Below, piece after piece: positions 1-6,404 of a DNA stretch of 6,404 nt (within the stretch, counting starts at the first letter, position 1; the number at the start of each line of letters is the position of its first letter). Origin of the DNA: Microscillaceae bacterium (GTDB taxonomy: Bacteria; Bacteroidota; Bacteroidia; Cytophagales; Microscillaceae); the NCBI GenBank assembly GCA_003449595.1, contig DMHB01000243.1, positions 1-6,404 on the forward strand, read 5' to 3'. The notes beneath the pieces are model-generated. The model made no database searches and was not told the origin of the DNA. It saw only the letters and a list, made by a program, of their open reading frames with translations. The position numbers and the translations under genes were made by a program.

Positions 1-618
1 CTTGATGCAGTTGTTACAAACGAATCTATGCAGCCACTTCTCTTAATTGAGTACAAATATATTCGTTATAAAAAGCATAATCGCGATAAAGGAAGTTGGT
101 TATGTACCGCACATAATGCTATCAGACGCAGATATAACTCCATAAGAAGTTCAATTGTTATTCTTGCAGGTAGTTGGAGTGGCAGTTCTCTTGCTATGAT
201 GAAAAGCCACGACATTAACTTGTTTATTATTCCATTTGACAAAATTACGGAACTTTTAAAGACGCATAAAATCAAATTTGATTGGGGTGAAAAAGATAGA
301 GACATTGCTGTAGAATCTTGGACTAAATATTCAAAACTTTCTGACAAACAGAAATTGAAAATCGCTGAAGAAATGATTGCGGAAATTAAGCCTGACCTAG
401 AAACTGCAATTGAAAAAACACTTGATAATAAAACTATTAGAAAGATAGAGCGCGTAACAATAGAAATTCACACCAATATAGGTGAAGTCAAGCGATTTGA
501 GTTTGAAGATACTCGTGCAGCCCTTGACTTTCTGGAAGATTTCAGTTTTGAAGAAATACTCAACAATTCTAACTCATTTACACTTTTTGACAAACCACAT
601 TTGTATGATGAAGAGTAG
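1..618 (+). CDS. Probable PD-(D/E)xK restriction-endonuclease-like protein, 3' part only
   Basis: The frame is open from the first base of the window, giving 205 visible residues and a TAG stop at 616-618; the 5' part lies outside. The ATG at 28 is probably internal, because the best catalytic motif straddles it: D2 in LDAVV, then a short hairpin and a hydrophobic strand ending in E17-Y-K19 (LLLIEYK). This is the usual D-x(n)-ExK layout of PD-(D/E)xK nucleases. Just downstream is a dense polar block, HNRDKGSW at 26-33, followed by TAH at 36-38 and RRRY at 41-44, then a beta-strand-like stretch (SIVILAGSW) and FIIPFDKI. The C-terminal half is charged and helical. Sampled stretches are about 30% G+C, well below the minus-strand genes, which fits a transferred restriction gene. 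No methyltransferase is visible; a partner could lie upstream of the window. The nuclease call is inferred from the motif; the exact family and recognition site are not recognised. Confidence 0.6.
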   Translation, partial: LDAVVTNESMQPLLLIEYKYIRYKKHNRDKGSWLCTAHNAIRRRYNSIRSSIVILAGSWSGSSLAMMKSHDINLFIIPFDKITELLKTHKIKFDWGEKDRDIAVESWTKYSKLSDKQKLKIAEEMIAEIKPDLETAIEKTLDNKTIRKIERVTIEIHTNIGEVKRFEFEDTRAALDFLEDFSFEEILNNSNSFTLFDKPHLYDEE

Positions 619-710
619 TAACTATTTCAGATAGATCAGTTGATTAAGCCCACCGCCATCCAAAACCTGCGACCCTCATCCAGCTTAAAGTTCTAAATTA
701 AATAAAAAAT

Positions 711-740
711 AAAAAGGCTGCCCTTTTCGGCAGCCTTTTT
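711..740. terminator. Bidirectional Rho-independent terminator between convergent genes
   Basis: AAAAAGGCTGCC at 711-722 pairs perfectly with GGCAGCCTTTTT at 729-740 around a six-base loop, giving a 12-bp stem. The plus strand ends in a run of seven T; read on the minus strand, the A-rich bases left of the stem become a T-rich tract. It lies 92 nt after the stop of the plus-strand gene and 27 nt after the stop of the minus-strand peptidase, so it can serve both. Confidence 0.9.
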
Positions 741-767
741 TTATGCAATATTGGAAAGAGAGAGGGC

Positions 768-2705
768 TTATTCTAGTAAAAACTGCTTCACGAAAGTGAT
801 GGTAGCATAGAACTGAAAATCAATATTATTTTTCTTGCGGAAGCCGTGCCCTTCGTCTTGCGCCATCAGAAACCAAACCGTTCCTCCATTGGCTTTGATT
901 TTGTCTTTCATCTGTATCGACTCAGTATAAGGCACCCGAGGATCGTTGCCGCCTTGCACAATAAACAAAGGTTTTTTGATTTGGTCGGTATGGTTGAGCG
1001 GGGCTATTTTTTCAAAAAAGGCTTCCATAGCCGGGTCGCGTTCGTCGCCATATTCCACCCGGCGCAAGTCGCGGCGGTAGGCTTCCGTATTTTTCATAAA
1101 CGTATTGAAGTTGGAAATGCCCACCACATCGAGCGCACAGCGTATTTTATCGCTATACCAAAACGAAGCCGCTAAGGTCATATAGCCGCCGTAGCTGCCG
1201 CCTGTAATCATAATGCGGTCTTTGTCGAGGTTGGGCTGTTGGCCTATCCAATCGATCAGCGCGCCAATATCTTGCACCGATTCTTCGCGCTTGAAGCCAT
1301 TGTCTAAGTCCACGAAAGTTTTGCCATAGCCCGTAGAGCCACGCACATTGGGGTAGATGATGGCAATGCCTAACTCGTTGAGGTAGTAATTGCTCCGTCC
1401 CTGAAACCCGGGCCGCGACTGGCCTTCCGGGCCACCGTGTATGTTGATAATCACCGGACGCTTGCCTGAAAACTTGGCCGCAGGCTTATACAAATACCCC
1501 GAAACGGTCAGCCCGTCGAACGATTGCCACGTGATGAGTTCGGGCGCTTGCAACGCCTCGGCCTGGATACCGCCCAACTCGCTTTCGGTCCACCGGATAA
1601 GCGACTGGTTGGCCAAATTGTATTCAAAAACATCTGCCGACGTGTTGTACATCCCAATCGTCAACCCGATAGATTGGCCATCGGGTGCCCATTGCAGTCC
1701 GCCAATCACCCCAATCGGCAAGCCGGGCAGGGCTGTAAAAGTATTGTTGGCGGTGTTGAGGACGTAGAGTTTAGAAATACCGTTTTCGTTGGTTACAAAT
1801 GCCAAGGCAGATTTGTCGTCTGAGTAGGCCGCATTTTCGACATCCCAAGGAATGTTGGCCGTAAGCGGCGTAAGTTGTTTGGTGGCCAAATCGAAATAAG
1901 CCAAGCGGTTGAACTCGCTGTTGGAGTTGGTAACCAAATAAATGCCTTTGCCATCTTGCGCAAACCCAAGGGCTTCGAAGGTCGAGCGCTCGTCCTTTTC
2001 AGGGAGTAGGCGGGTTTTGGTACCGGTGGCAAGGTCTAACACATATAGGCGGGTTTCGTTGACCGAAAGGTATTCTTGCAACAAGAGTTGGCCGTCGTTG
2101 GCCGACCAGTCTTGCACGCTCCAACCGCCCCCCGAGTTTTCGGCCACCATTCGGTCGGAAGCAGGGTCGAGCGGGTTCATCACAAAAATATCGCGGTCTT
2201 GGCCATTACGCTTGGTAGAGCTGTAGGCCATTCGGTCGCCTTGGTTGCTCCACACCATTCCGCCGTTTTGCGAACGTTTGCCGTCGGTCAGCAGGGTGGT
2301 TTTCTTGTCGGCTAAGTCGTAGCGATAAATTTGCGAAAACTCATTGCCGCCTACGTCTTTCAAAAACAAGAAATAATTGCCTTGTTTGGGTTCAAAGGTG
2401 GCGCTGTTGACAGGCTCGTCAAAGAAAGTAACTTGCTTGCGGTCGCCGCCCGGCATTTTGACTTCGTGCAATTGGTTGCTGTTGCCAAAGCGCGTGGCGA
2501 TGAGCATTTCTTTGCGCTGGGGATGCCAAGTAACAAAACTGGCTGCCCGAAACTCGGTGTAGGCTTTTACTTCGGCTACCAAAGCCAACGGCATAGGAGG
2601 GATAGATTCGGCCACCAAGTTGTCAGCCACAGGGATGGTGGCTTGTTGCGCCTGTGCTATCCACACCTGCGCCATCAGCCAAAATAAGATAGATAATTTT
2701 TTCAT
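768..2705 (-). CDS. Secreted S9-family serine peptidase (prolyl oligopeptidase / dipeptidyl aminopeptidase type)
   Basis: This is a 645-residue exported serine peptidase that should cleave short peptides, probably in the periplasm. Residues 1-19 form a signal peptide (MKKLSILFWLMAQVWIAQA) with a likely A-Q-A cleavage site. Residues about 45-385 are a beta-propeller with WD40/TolB-like (PD40) blades, for example VWSNQGDRMAYSS near 151-163 and LQWAPDGQSIGL near 337-348. Residues about 395-645 are the alpha/beta-hydrolase domain: HGGP at 423-426 (oxyanion region), nucleophile S504 in GGSYGGY, D588 in GGNDPRVP and H620 in DEGHGF, so the triad is complete. The frame stays open upstream to an ATG at 2885, but I chose the ATG at 2705. 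It starts a clean signal peptide, and the longer form would read through the upstream gene's terminator and this gene's promoter candidate. No Shine-Dalgarno is seen. Peptide preference (Pro, Ala or other) cannot be read from sequence. The assignment to S9 is firm. Confidence 0.95.
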   Translation of the reverse strand: MKKLSILFWLMAQVWIAQAQQATIPVADNLVAESIPPMPLALVAEVKAYTEFRAASFVTWHPQRKEMLIATRFGNSNQLHEVKMPGGDRKQVTFFDEPVNSATFEPKQGNYFLFLKDVGGNEFSQIYRYDLADKKTTLLTDGKRSQNGGMVWSNQGDRMAYSSTKRNGQDRDIFVMNPLDPASDRMVAENSGGGWSVQDWSANDGQLLLQEYLSVNETRLYVLDLATGTKTRLLPEKDERSTFEALGFAQDGKGIYLVTNSNSEFNRLAYFDLATKQLTPLTANIPWDVENAAYSDDKSALAFVTNENGISKLYVLNTANNTFTALPGLPIGVIGGLQWAPDGQSIGLTIGMYNTSADVFEYNLANQSLIRWTESELGGIQAEALQAPELITWQSFDGLTVSGYLYKPAAKFSGKRPVIINIHGGPEGQSRPGFQGRSNYYLNELGIAIIYPNVRGSTGYGKTFVDLDNGFKREESVQDIGALIDWIGQQPNLDKDRIMITGGSYGGYMTLAASFWYSDKIRCALDVVGISNFNTFMKNTEAYRRDLRRVEYGDERDPAMEAFFEKIAPLNHTDQIKKPLFIVQGGNDPRVPYTESIQMKDKIKANGGTVWFLMAQDEGHGFRKKNNIDFQFYATITFVKQFLLE

Positions 2706-2742
2706 AGGTTGTTTACTTGAAGCATTTTTCTGTGATTTTACC

Positions 2743-2750
2743 CAAAGGTA
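2743..2750 (-). promoter_or_regulatory. Candidate Bacteroidota-type -7 promoter element for the S9 peptidase
   Basis: On the minus strand this reads TACCTTTG, an exact match to the Bacteroidota -7 consensus TAnnTTTG. It lies between the terminator of the preceding gene and the ATG at 2705, which would give a leader of roughly 30 nt. The -33 element is weak: at the expected 19-nt spacing there is only a TTCC-like stretch instead of TTTG. The placement is good, but a single eight-base match is modest evidence. Confidence 0.45.
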
Positions 2751-2815
2751 ACCAATTCGTTGAAGGAAAGGAAGCCACGAGATACACTTCCTTAGGTGCG
2801 GTTTAGGTGGCCGAT

Positions 2816-2853
2816 AAAAAAGTTGGCTCCGAAGCCATTGCCTCGAAGCCAAC
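2816..2853 (-). terminator. Rho-independent terminator after the DUF3108 gene
   Basis: Read on the minus strand, GTTGGCT (2853-2847) pairs with AGCCAAC (2828-2822); after one mismatch the stem gains three more pairs (TCG with CGA) around a ten-base loop. Six T follow directly (complement of 2821-2816). It begins about 28 nt after the TGA at 2882, the usual position for ending the transcript of the upstream three genes, and it precedes the promoter candidate of the S9 peptidase. Confidence 0.75.
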
Positions 2854-2881
2854 CATAGGAATCCGTTTTTGTAGCAACTGA

Positions 2882-3859
2882 TCAATACCCCTCAGCAGTG
2901 TGCAGCAGGTTTTCGTGTTGTTCTAAGGTCAAATCAATGGCACCTAAAAATATTTTGGCTTCGGCCTTGAGCGGAATGTGGTTTTTGTCTGCCGAAACCC
3001 AAAAAGTGATGGGATTTTGACCACGGAACAAGTCATCCGTAAAGCCCGACAAATCAGGAATAAATTTATGTGCTTCGATGTACTTGCCCTTGATTTTTAC
3101 TTCGTCCAATCCGCCATACACAATGCGAAAACTGTAGGTCTGTTCTTCAAAAATAGCCGGAATGGTGATAACATCGCCTTCTTTCAGCTTGTCGAAGTTC
3201 AACGTGCGCATATAATAATAGCCGCTGATCAAGTCTTGCATATAGTAATAGCCGTCAGCGTCTTGTTTGTCAGCCGGAATAACGACTTGCTTGTCTTCTT
3301 TGCGTACTTCTTTTTTATCGGCCTCGGCGAGGATGTATTCAGGCCCTTCGGCAGACTCTTTGGGCATTTTGTATTTGTTTTCAACTGTAAAAACTTCAAA
3401 TTTTAGCCGCGCTGTATTGGTAGCTGGGTTGAGGTAAAGATACTCTTCACGGCGGAATTTGTTTTCGGCGATGTATCGGAAAAAGCGCTGCGAGGTAATG
3501 GCTTCGTTGTCGATGTAGCTAATCCACGTGTCATCTACCCGAAAACCGAGCTTTTCAGTAAACGTCCCTTTGGTTTTGCCTTTCATCCTTACTTTGTAGC
3601 AAACGCGGTCGTTGACGGTAAACAAGCCGCTTTCTACCCGAATGCTGGCGTTGGCGATGGTGCCAAACATCCCATAATTGACAGAATACTCTACTTTTTC
3701 GCCCGGGTGGTAGCTATCTTGCCCCACCACACGGTACTGAATGCCTTTGCCGATGCGCCGGGCAAGGCTGCTGAGCTGGCCGCCTTGTTGTAAAAAGTCG
3801 AACGACCCCAAGAAGCCGACGCTTACTAAAAATAGGAAAATTTGCACACTGCGTTTCAT
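2882..3859 (-). CDS. Exported DUF3108 domain-containing protein
   Basis: This 325-residue protein has a hydrophobic N-terminus (MKRSVQIFLFLVSVGFLG) that should route it to the envelope as a signal peptide or anchor; no clear AxA cleavage site is seen. The rest matches DUF3108 (PF11306) in pattern: a beta-rich start with PGEKVEYSVNYGMFGTIANASI near 52-73, LGFRVDDTWISYID near 104-117, the DLISGYYYMRTL segment near 209-220, and a C-terminal FWVSADKNHIPLKAEAKIFLGAIDLTL near 287-312. A charged linker rich in K, E and D (about 165-202) interrupts the domain. DUF3108 has no established biochemical function and none is assigned here. An ATG at 3904 would add 15 residues before the hydrophobic segment and overlap the upstream gene, so the ATG at 3859 is preferred. 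It lies 31 nt after the aminopeptidase stop, probably in the same operon. A near-exact ten-residue tandem repeat is present (see findings). Confidence 0.88.
   Translation of the reverse strand: MKRSVQIFLFLVSVGFLGSFDFLQQGGQLSSLARRIGKGIQYRVVGQDSYHPGEKVEYSVNYGMFGTIANASIRVESGLFTVNDRVCYKVRMKGKTKGTFTEKLGFRVDDTWISYIDNEAITSQRFFRYIAENKFRREEYLYLNPATNTARLKFEVFTVENKYKMPKESAEGPEYILAEADKKEVRKEDKQVVIPADKQDADGYYYMQDLISGYYYMRTLNFDKLKEGDVITIPAIFEEQTYSFRIVYGGLDEVKIKGKYIEAHKFIPDLSGFTDDLFRGQNPITFWVSADKNHIPLKAEAKIFLGAIDLTLEQHENLLHTAEGY
3208..3254. repeat. Short direct repeat (30-bp period) inside the DUF3108 gene
   Basis: GCATATAATAATAGCCG at 3208-3224 recurs at 3238-3254 with one substitution (16 of 17 bases). 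In the protein it encodes GYYYM twice, ten residues apart (residues 203-207 and 213-217). The remaining half of each 30-base unit does not match, so it is either an old duplication or chance reuse. Confidence 0.6.
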
Positions 3860-3890
3860 AAATGTATGGCGATTAAATGATGATATTCGA

Positions 3891-5009
3891 TTAATAAACA
3901 GCATATTTTTTCTTCAAAAACGATAGATACGCCGGGAAGTTTGACCCAAAACGACTACTGAACTCGTTTTCAAAGTTGTTTTGGATGCCTCGATAGCGTA
4001 AAATACTCATAAAAAAGGTGTTTTTCGGATAGGTGTTGAAGGTGGTTTTGCCCCGAAGCCCCTTGAAAATTGCTGCAAAAATAGGATTTTTTATGCGCTT
4101 GCGAAACACCCCTCTGAAGCGCTGCGGCTGGTGAAACGCCACCGTGTCGAACTGCGTGGCTACTTCTTTTAGAAAAACTTGCTTGCGCGATTCTTTTTGG
4201 GCAGTGGGCAGGTCGGGGGCAAAACTTTTGTAAAGACCGTCTAACTGCTTGGCCGCCTGTATGAAAAATTCATAAAACCGCTTCATATCTGCTTCGCCTT
4301 CCAAATGCCTGCGCAGTTGGACTGATTGGGCGCCATATTTGGCTTTCAGAAACCGGATGGCTCCTTGGTCGCCTATAAAGTCGGCTAAGTTTTCATTGTA
4401 GTCCACATTGTCTTTGATGTAGAGCGTGCCGTGGGTCAGTTCGTGGATGATGAGCTGCGCCAAATCGCCCACAGGCAATCGCAGCATACTGCTCAGCACC
4501 GGGTCGCGAAACCAGCCCAAAGTTGACCAAGCTTCTACCTCGCCAATGTCGGCCTCCCAGCCCTCGGTGCGTAGTTGTGTAACCAAGTCTGCGGCTTTGT
4601 CCCACTCAAAAAAGCCCTTATACGACATTTTGCCTAAGAAAGCATAATCCCATTCTTTGGCTTTTAGCCGATAGGGTTCGCAGGCCGTAACCACCCACAA
4701 CAGGGGGCGGCCTTGGGTGTTGTAAAACGTGGTATAGTTGTCGGAGTGTTTCAGCCCCAAGCTATCGAAAGCAAATTGGCGGATTTCTAAGATGAGCTTG
4801 AGCTTGTTTTTAACTGAGTCGGGCACGGTGGCATCGGCCAACAAAGTAGCTACGGGCTGGGTGTTCCACAAAATTTTGAACTGTCCATAGCCTTGCCTGA
4901 GGCCATAAACGATGAGTTCGGCATACCAAAGCGCAAGCACCAAGAGGAGCGTAAGGCTGACTTGGGCGATTTTCTTCAACCAAAATTTCCAAGGTATTTG
5001 TGTAAGCAC
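3891..5009 (-). CDS. Membrane-anchored zinc metallopeptidase, putative aminopeptidase family (PF10023)
   Basis: This is a 372-residue protein with one N-terminal membrane segment (about 13-35) and a large domain probably facing the periplasm. The zinc site is visible: HELTH at 189-193, then NENLADFIGDQG from 205, where E206 is the likely third ligand, as in gluzincins. Family hallmarks of PF10023 (predicted aminopeptidases) are present: YGLRQGYGQFKIL near 35-47, LLWVVTACEPYRLKAKEWDYAFLGKMSYKGFF near 103-134 and the strongly conserved AWSTLGWFRDPVLSSML near 160-176. Length is normal for the family, whose substrate is not established. The start is GTG: the next upstream in-frame stop is the TAA of the MATE gene only 12 nt away, no ATG lies between, and the next internal Met is residue 128. 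A TTG at residue 11 is a less likely alternative. The 12-nt spacing suggests translational coupling with the transporter gene. Confidence 0.88.
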   Translation of the reverse strand: MLTQIPWKFWLKKIAQVSLTLLLVLALWYAELIVYGLRQGYGQFKILWNTQPVATLLADATVPDSVKNKLKLILEIRQFAFDSLGLKHSDNYTTFYNTQGRPLLWVVTACEPYRLKAKEWDYAFLGKMSYKGFFEWDKAADLVTQLRTEGWEADIGEVEAWSTLGWFRDPVLSSMLRLPVGDLAQLIIHELTHGTLYIKDNVDYNENLADFIGDQGAIRFLKAKYGAQSVQLRRHLEGEADMKRFYEFFIQAAKQLDGLYKSFAPDLPTAQKESRKQVFLKEVATQFDTVAFHQPQRFRGVFRKRIKNPIFAAIFKGLRGKTTFNTYPKNTFFMSILRYRGIQNNFENEFSSRFGSNFPAYLSFLKKKYAVY

Positions 5010-5021
5010 TTGCGTGAAATT

Positions 5022-6404
5022 TTAGGCTACTGTTGTGGCTGCTGGTTTCTCTGTTCGGGGGCGCAAGGTTTCTTTTTTCATCAAGCGGAGCAATTTATAA
5101 AACCGATTGGTGAGCAAAGCCGCCGACACCGTCAGCCCTACCGAAAGCCCTATCCAAATGCCATTGACCCCCAAGGGTGTATAAAAACCCAACCAATAGC
5201 CCAAAGGCAAACCCACCACCCAGTAGGCAATGAGTGTGAAAAAAGTGGGTACTTTGAGGTCGGCGATGCCTCGCAAAACGCCCAAACCAACGACCTGCAC
5301 CCCGTCCGAAAGCTGGAAAAATGCCGCAATGATCATCAGCGGGGCGGCCAAGGCTATTACTTCGGCATCTTGGATATAGAGCCACACCAACTGGTCGCCA
5401 AAAACAATGAATATCACGCAAGTGAACGACATAAATGCCACTACGCCCCAATAGGCTGTATTGGCCGCCCGCAAGATTTTCAGTCGGTGCCGATGCCCAA
5501 ACGCTGCCCCCACGCGGATAGCCCCCGCCGAGCCAAAGCCAGCAGCCATCATATAGGTAACCGATGCCAGGCTAATGGCGATTTGGTGGGCAGCCAACGA
5601 CACTTTGCCCAACCATCCGGCCAAGACTGCCGCACTGGAAAAGGCTGCTACTTCGAAGAAGTATTGCATCCCGGCAGGAATACCTAACTTGAAAATTTGT
5701 ACCAACTGGGTGGTGTCATCTTTCCAAATTTGCCATTGTTGCGCATAGGGTTTGATTCGGCTCGACCGAAGGATAAATCCCCAAAAAAGCAAAGCAATGA
5801 AAATACGCGACAGCAAAGTAGCCACCCCCGCGCCCCAAAGCCCCCAAGCCGGAAAACCCCAATGGCCGAAAATCAGCACCCAGTTTAGAAAAACATTGAT
5901 AACTACCGCCAAATAGCTAATATACATCCCGGGGCGAATGATAGACAAGCCCTCGATGAAACTACGCAAACCGGCAAAAACAATGAGCGGCAAAGCCGAC
6001 CAACCAATGACAATCAAATAGGGCTTTGCCAAAACAGCCACATCGGCGGGTTGTCGGAACACTTCAAAAAAGTAGGCCGTCAAATACACCAAACCCACCG
6101 TGAATAAGCCACAAAGCACCGAAGCGCGCACCACGTTGAGCAACAAATGGCGCAGTTGGGTGTGGTCTTGTCGGGCTTTGGCAGCGGCGCTCATCGGCGA
6201 AATGACCGAAGTAAGCCCCAACCCGACAATGCTAATGACAAAGAAAATGGAATTGGCAATGCCGGCAGCGGCCAGTTCGGTGGCACCCAGATAACCCACC
6301 ATCATATTGTCGGTTACGCCCAGCAACACAATGCCCACTTGGGCTGCCACAATGGGCAAACTCAGGCGAAACATTTGGGTAAATTCTTGCTTATAAATGC
6401 GCCA
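5022..6404 (-). CDS. NorM-type MATE family multidrug/cation antiporter, 5' end outside the window
   Basis: An inner-membrane exporter of about twelve helices that uses a Na+ or H+ gradient to expel cationic, drug-like compounds. The frame is open to the window edge: ten codons (WRIYKQEFTQ) precede the ATG at 6374 and resemble the cytoplasmic lead-in of NorM proteins, so that ATG is internal and 460 residues are visible. In visible numbering the three acidic residues important in NorM are all present: D32 (GVTDNMMVG, helix 1), E251 (QYFFEVAAF, helix 7) and D367 (LSDGVQVVGLGVLRG, helix 10). As I recall the Vibrio cholerae NorM numbering (D36, E255, D371), the spacings are identical, which suggests only a few codons are missing. 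Other family signatures are ALRSF-like AGLRSFIEGLSIIRPGM and AAHQIAISLAS. The charged tail ends in TTVA. It is the first visible gene of the minus-strand operon; its promoter lies outside the window. Substrate is not predictable. Confidence 0.95.
   Translation of the reverse strand, partial: WRIYKQEFTQMFRLSLPIVAAQVGIVLLGVTDNMMVGYLGATELAAAGIANSIFFVISIVGLGLTSVISPMSAAAKARQDHTQLRHLLLNVVRASVLCGLFTVGLVYLTAYFFEVFRQPADVAVLAKPYLIVIGWSALPLIVFAGLRSFIEGLSIIRPGMYISYLAVVINVFLNWVLIFGHWGFPAWGLWGAGVATLLSRIFIALLFWGFILRSSRIKPYAQQWQIWKDDTTQLVQIFKLGIPAGMQYFFEVAAFSSAAVLAGWLGKVSLAAHQIAISLASVTYMMAAGFGSAGAIRVGAAFGHRHRLKILRAANTAYWGVVAFMSFTCVIFIVFGDQLVWLYIQDAEVIALAAPLMIIAAFFQLSDGVQVVGLGVLRGIADLKVPTFFTLIAYWVVGLPLGYWLGFYTPLGVNGIWIGLSVGLTVSAALLTNRFYKLLRLMKKETLRPRTEKPAATTVA

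Noticed and set aside
66..347. Minus-strand open frame of 93 codons inside the nuclease gene
   Set aside because: It overlaps the conserved motif region of the plus-strand gene and has no features of its own.
2822..2853. Hairpin considered as a regulatory RNA or riboswitch of the S9 peptidase
   Set aside because: Its distance from the preceding stop and the T-tract directly after the stem fit a plain terminator, and the promoter candidate lies downstream of it.
2978..3406. Plus-strand open frame of 142 codons
   Set aside because: It is the antisense of the DUF3108 coding region; the hydrophobic translation follows from the complementary codons, and no start signal is seen.
3860..3904. Upstream ATG at 3904 for the DUF3108 gene, overlapping the aminopeptidase end by 14 nt
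   Set aside because: It would put 15 polar residues ahead of the hydrophobic export segment; the ATG at 3859 gives a standard signal-peptide start.
4893..5687. Plus-strand open frame of 264 codons
   Set aside because: It lies opposite the MATE and aminopeptidase genes, both of which are clear family members; its translation is rich in H, Q, C and P with no domain-like pattern, so it is an antisense shadow.
1..6404. CRISPR arrays, insertion sequence ends, tRNA or rRNA genes
   Set aside because: No regularly spaced repeats, transposase-like frames, terminal inverted repeats or tRNA-like cloverleaf sequences were found on either strand by reading.

Overview
The window looks like chromosomal DNA of a member of the Bacteroidota, possibly Cytophagales-like. 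This rests on the gene families present, the lack of clear Shine-Dalgarno sequences before the minus-strand starts that can be seen, and a TAnnTTTG-type promoter element before one gene. The lineage is an inference; there is no rRNA or other marker here.

Layout. Bases 1-618 (plus strand) hold the 3' part of an AT-rich gene whose start lies outside the window. The visible protein begins with what looks like the core of a PD-(D/E)xK nuclease (D2, then E17-x-K19) and is best described as a probable restriction-endonuclease-like protein of unknown specificity. A 149-bp gap follows. It carries a GC-rich, coding-like scrap and a near-perfect hairpin at 711-740, with T-tracts usable on both strands, which separates this gene from the convergent minus-strand block.

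The rest of the window is a minus-strand block, read from high to low coordinates: a NorM-type MATE efflux transporter (5022-6404, start just outside the window), a membrane-anchored HExxH zinc metallopeptidase of the putative aminopeptidase family PF10023 (3891-5009, GTG start), an exported DUF3108 protein (2882-3859), and a secreted S9-family serine peptidase with a beta-propeller domain (768-2705). The first three are tightly spaced (12 and 31 nt gaps) and end at a hairpin plus T-tract (2816-2853), so they probably form one transcript. The S9 peptidase follows that terminator and has its own promoter candidate at 2743-2750.

The four minus-strand products all belong to the cell envelope: one exporter, two peptidases that act at or outside the inner membrane, and one exported protein of unknown function. 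No specific shared pathway can be shown from the sequence. The minus-strand block looks like ordinary core genome. The accessory-looking part is the AT-rich left end. I found no rRNA, tRNA, CRISPR array, insertion sequence or clear novel system.
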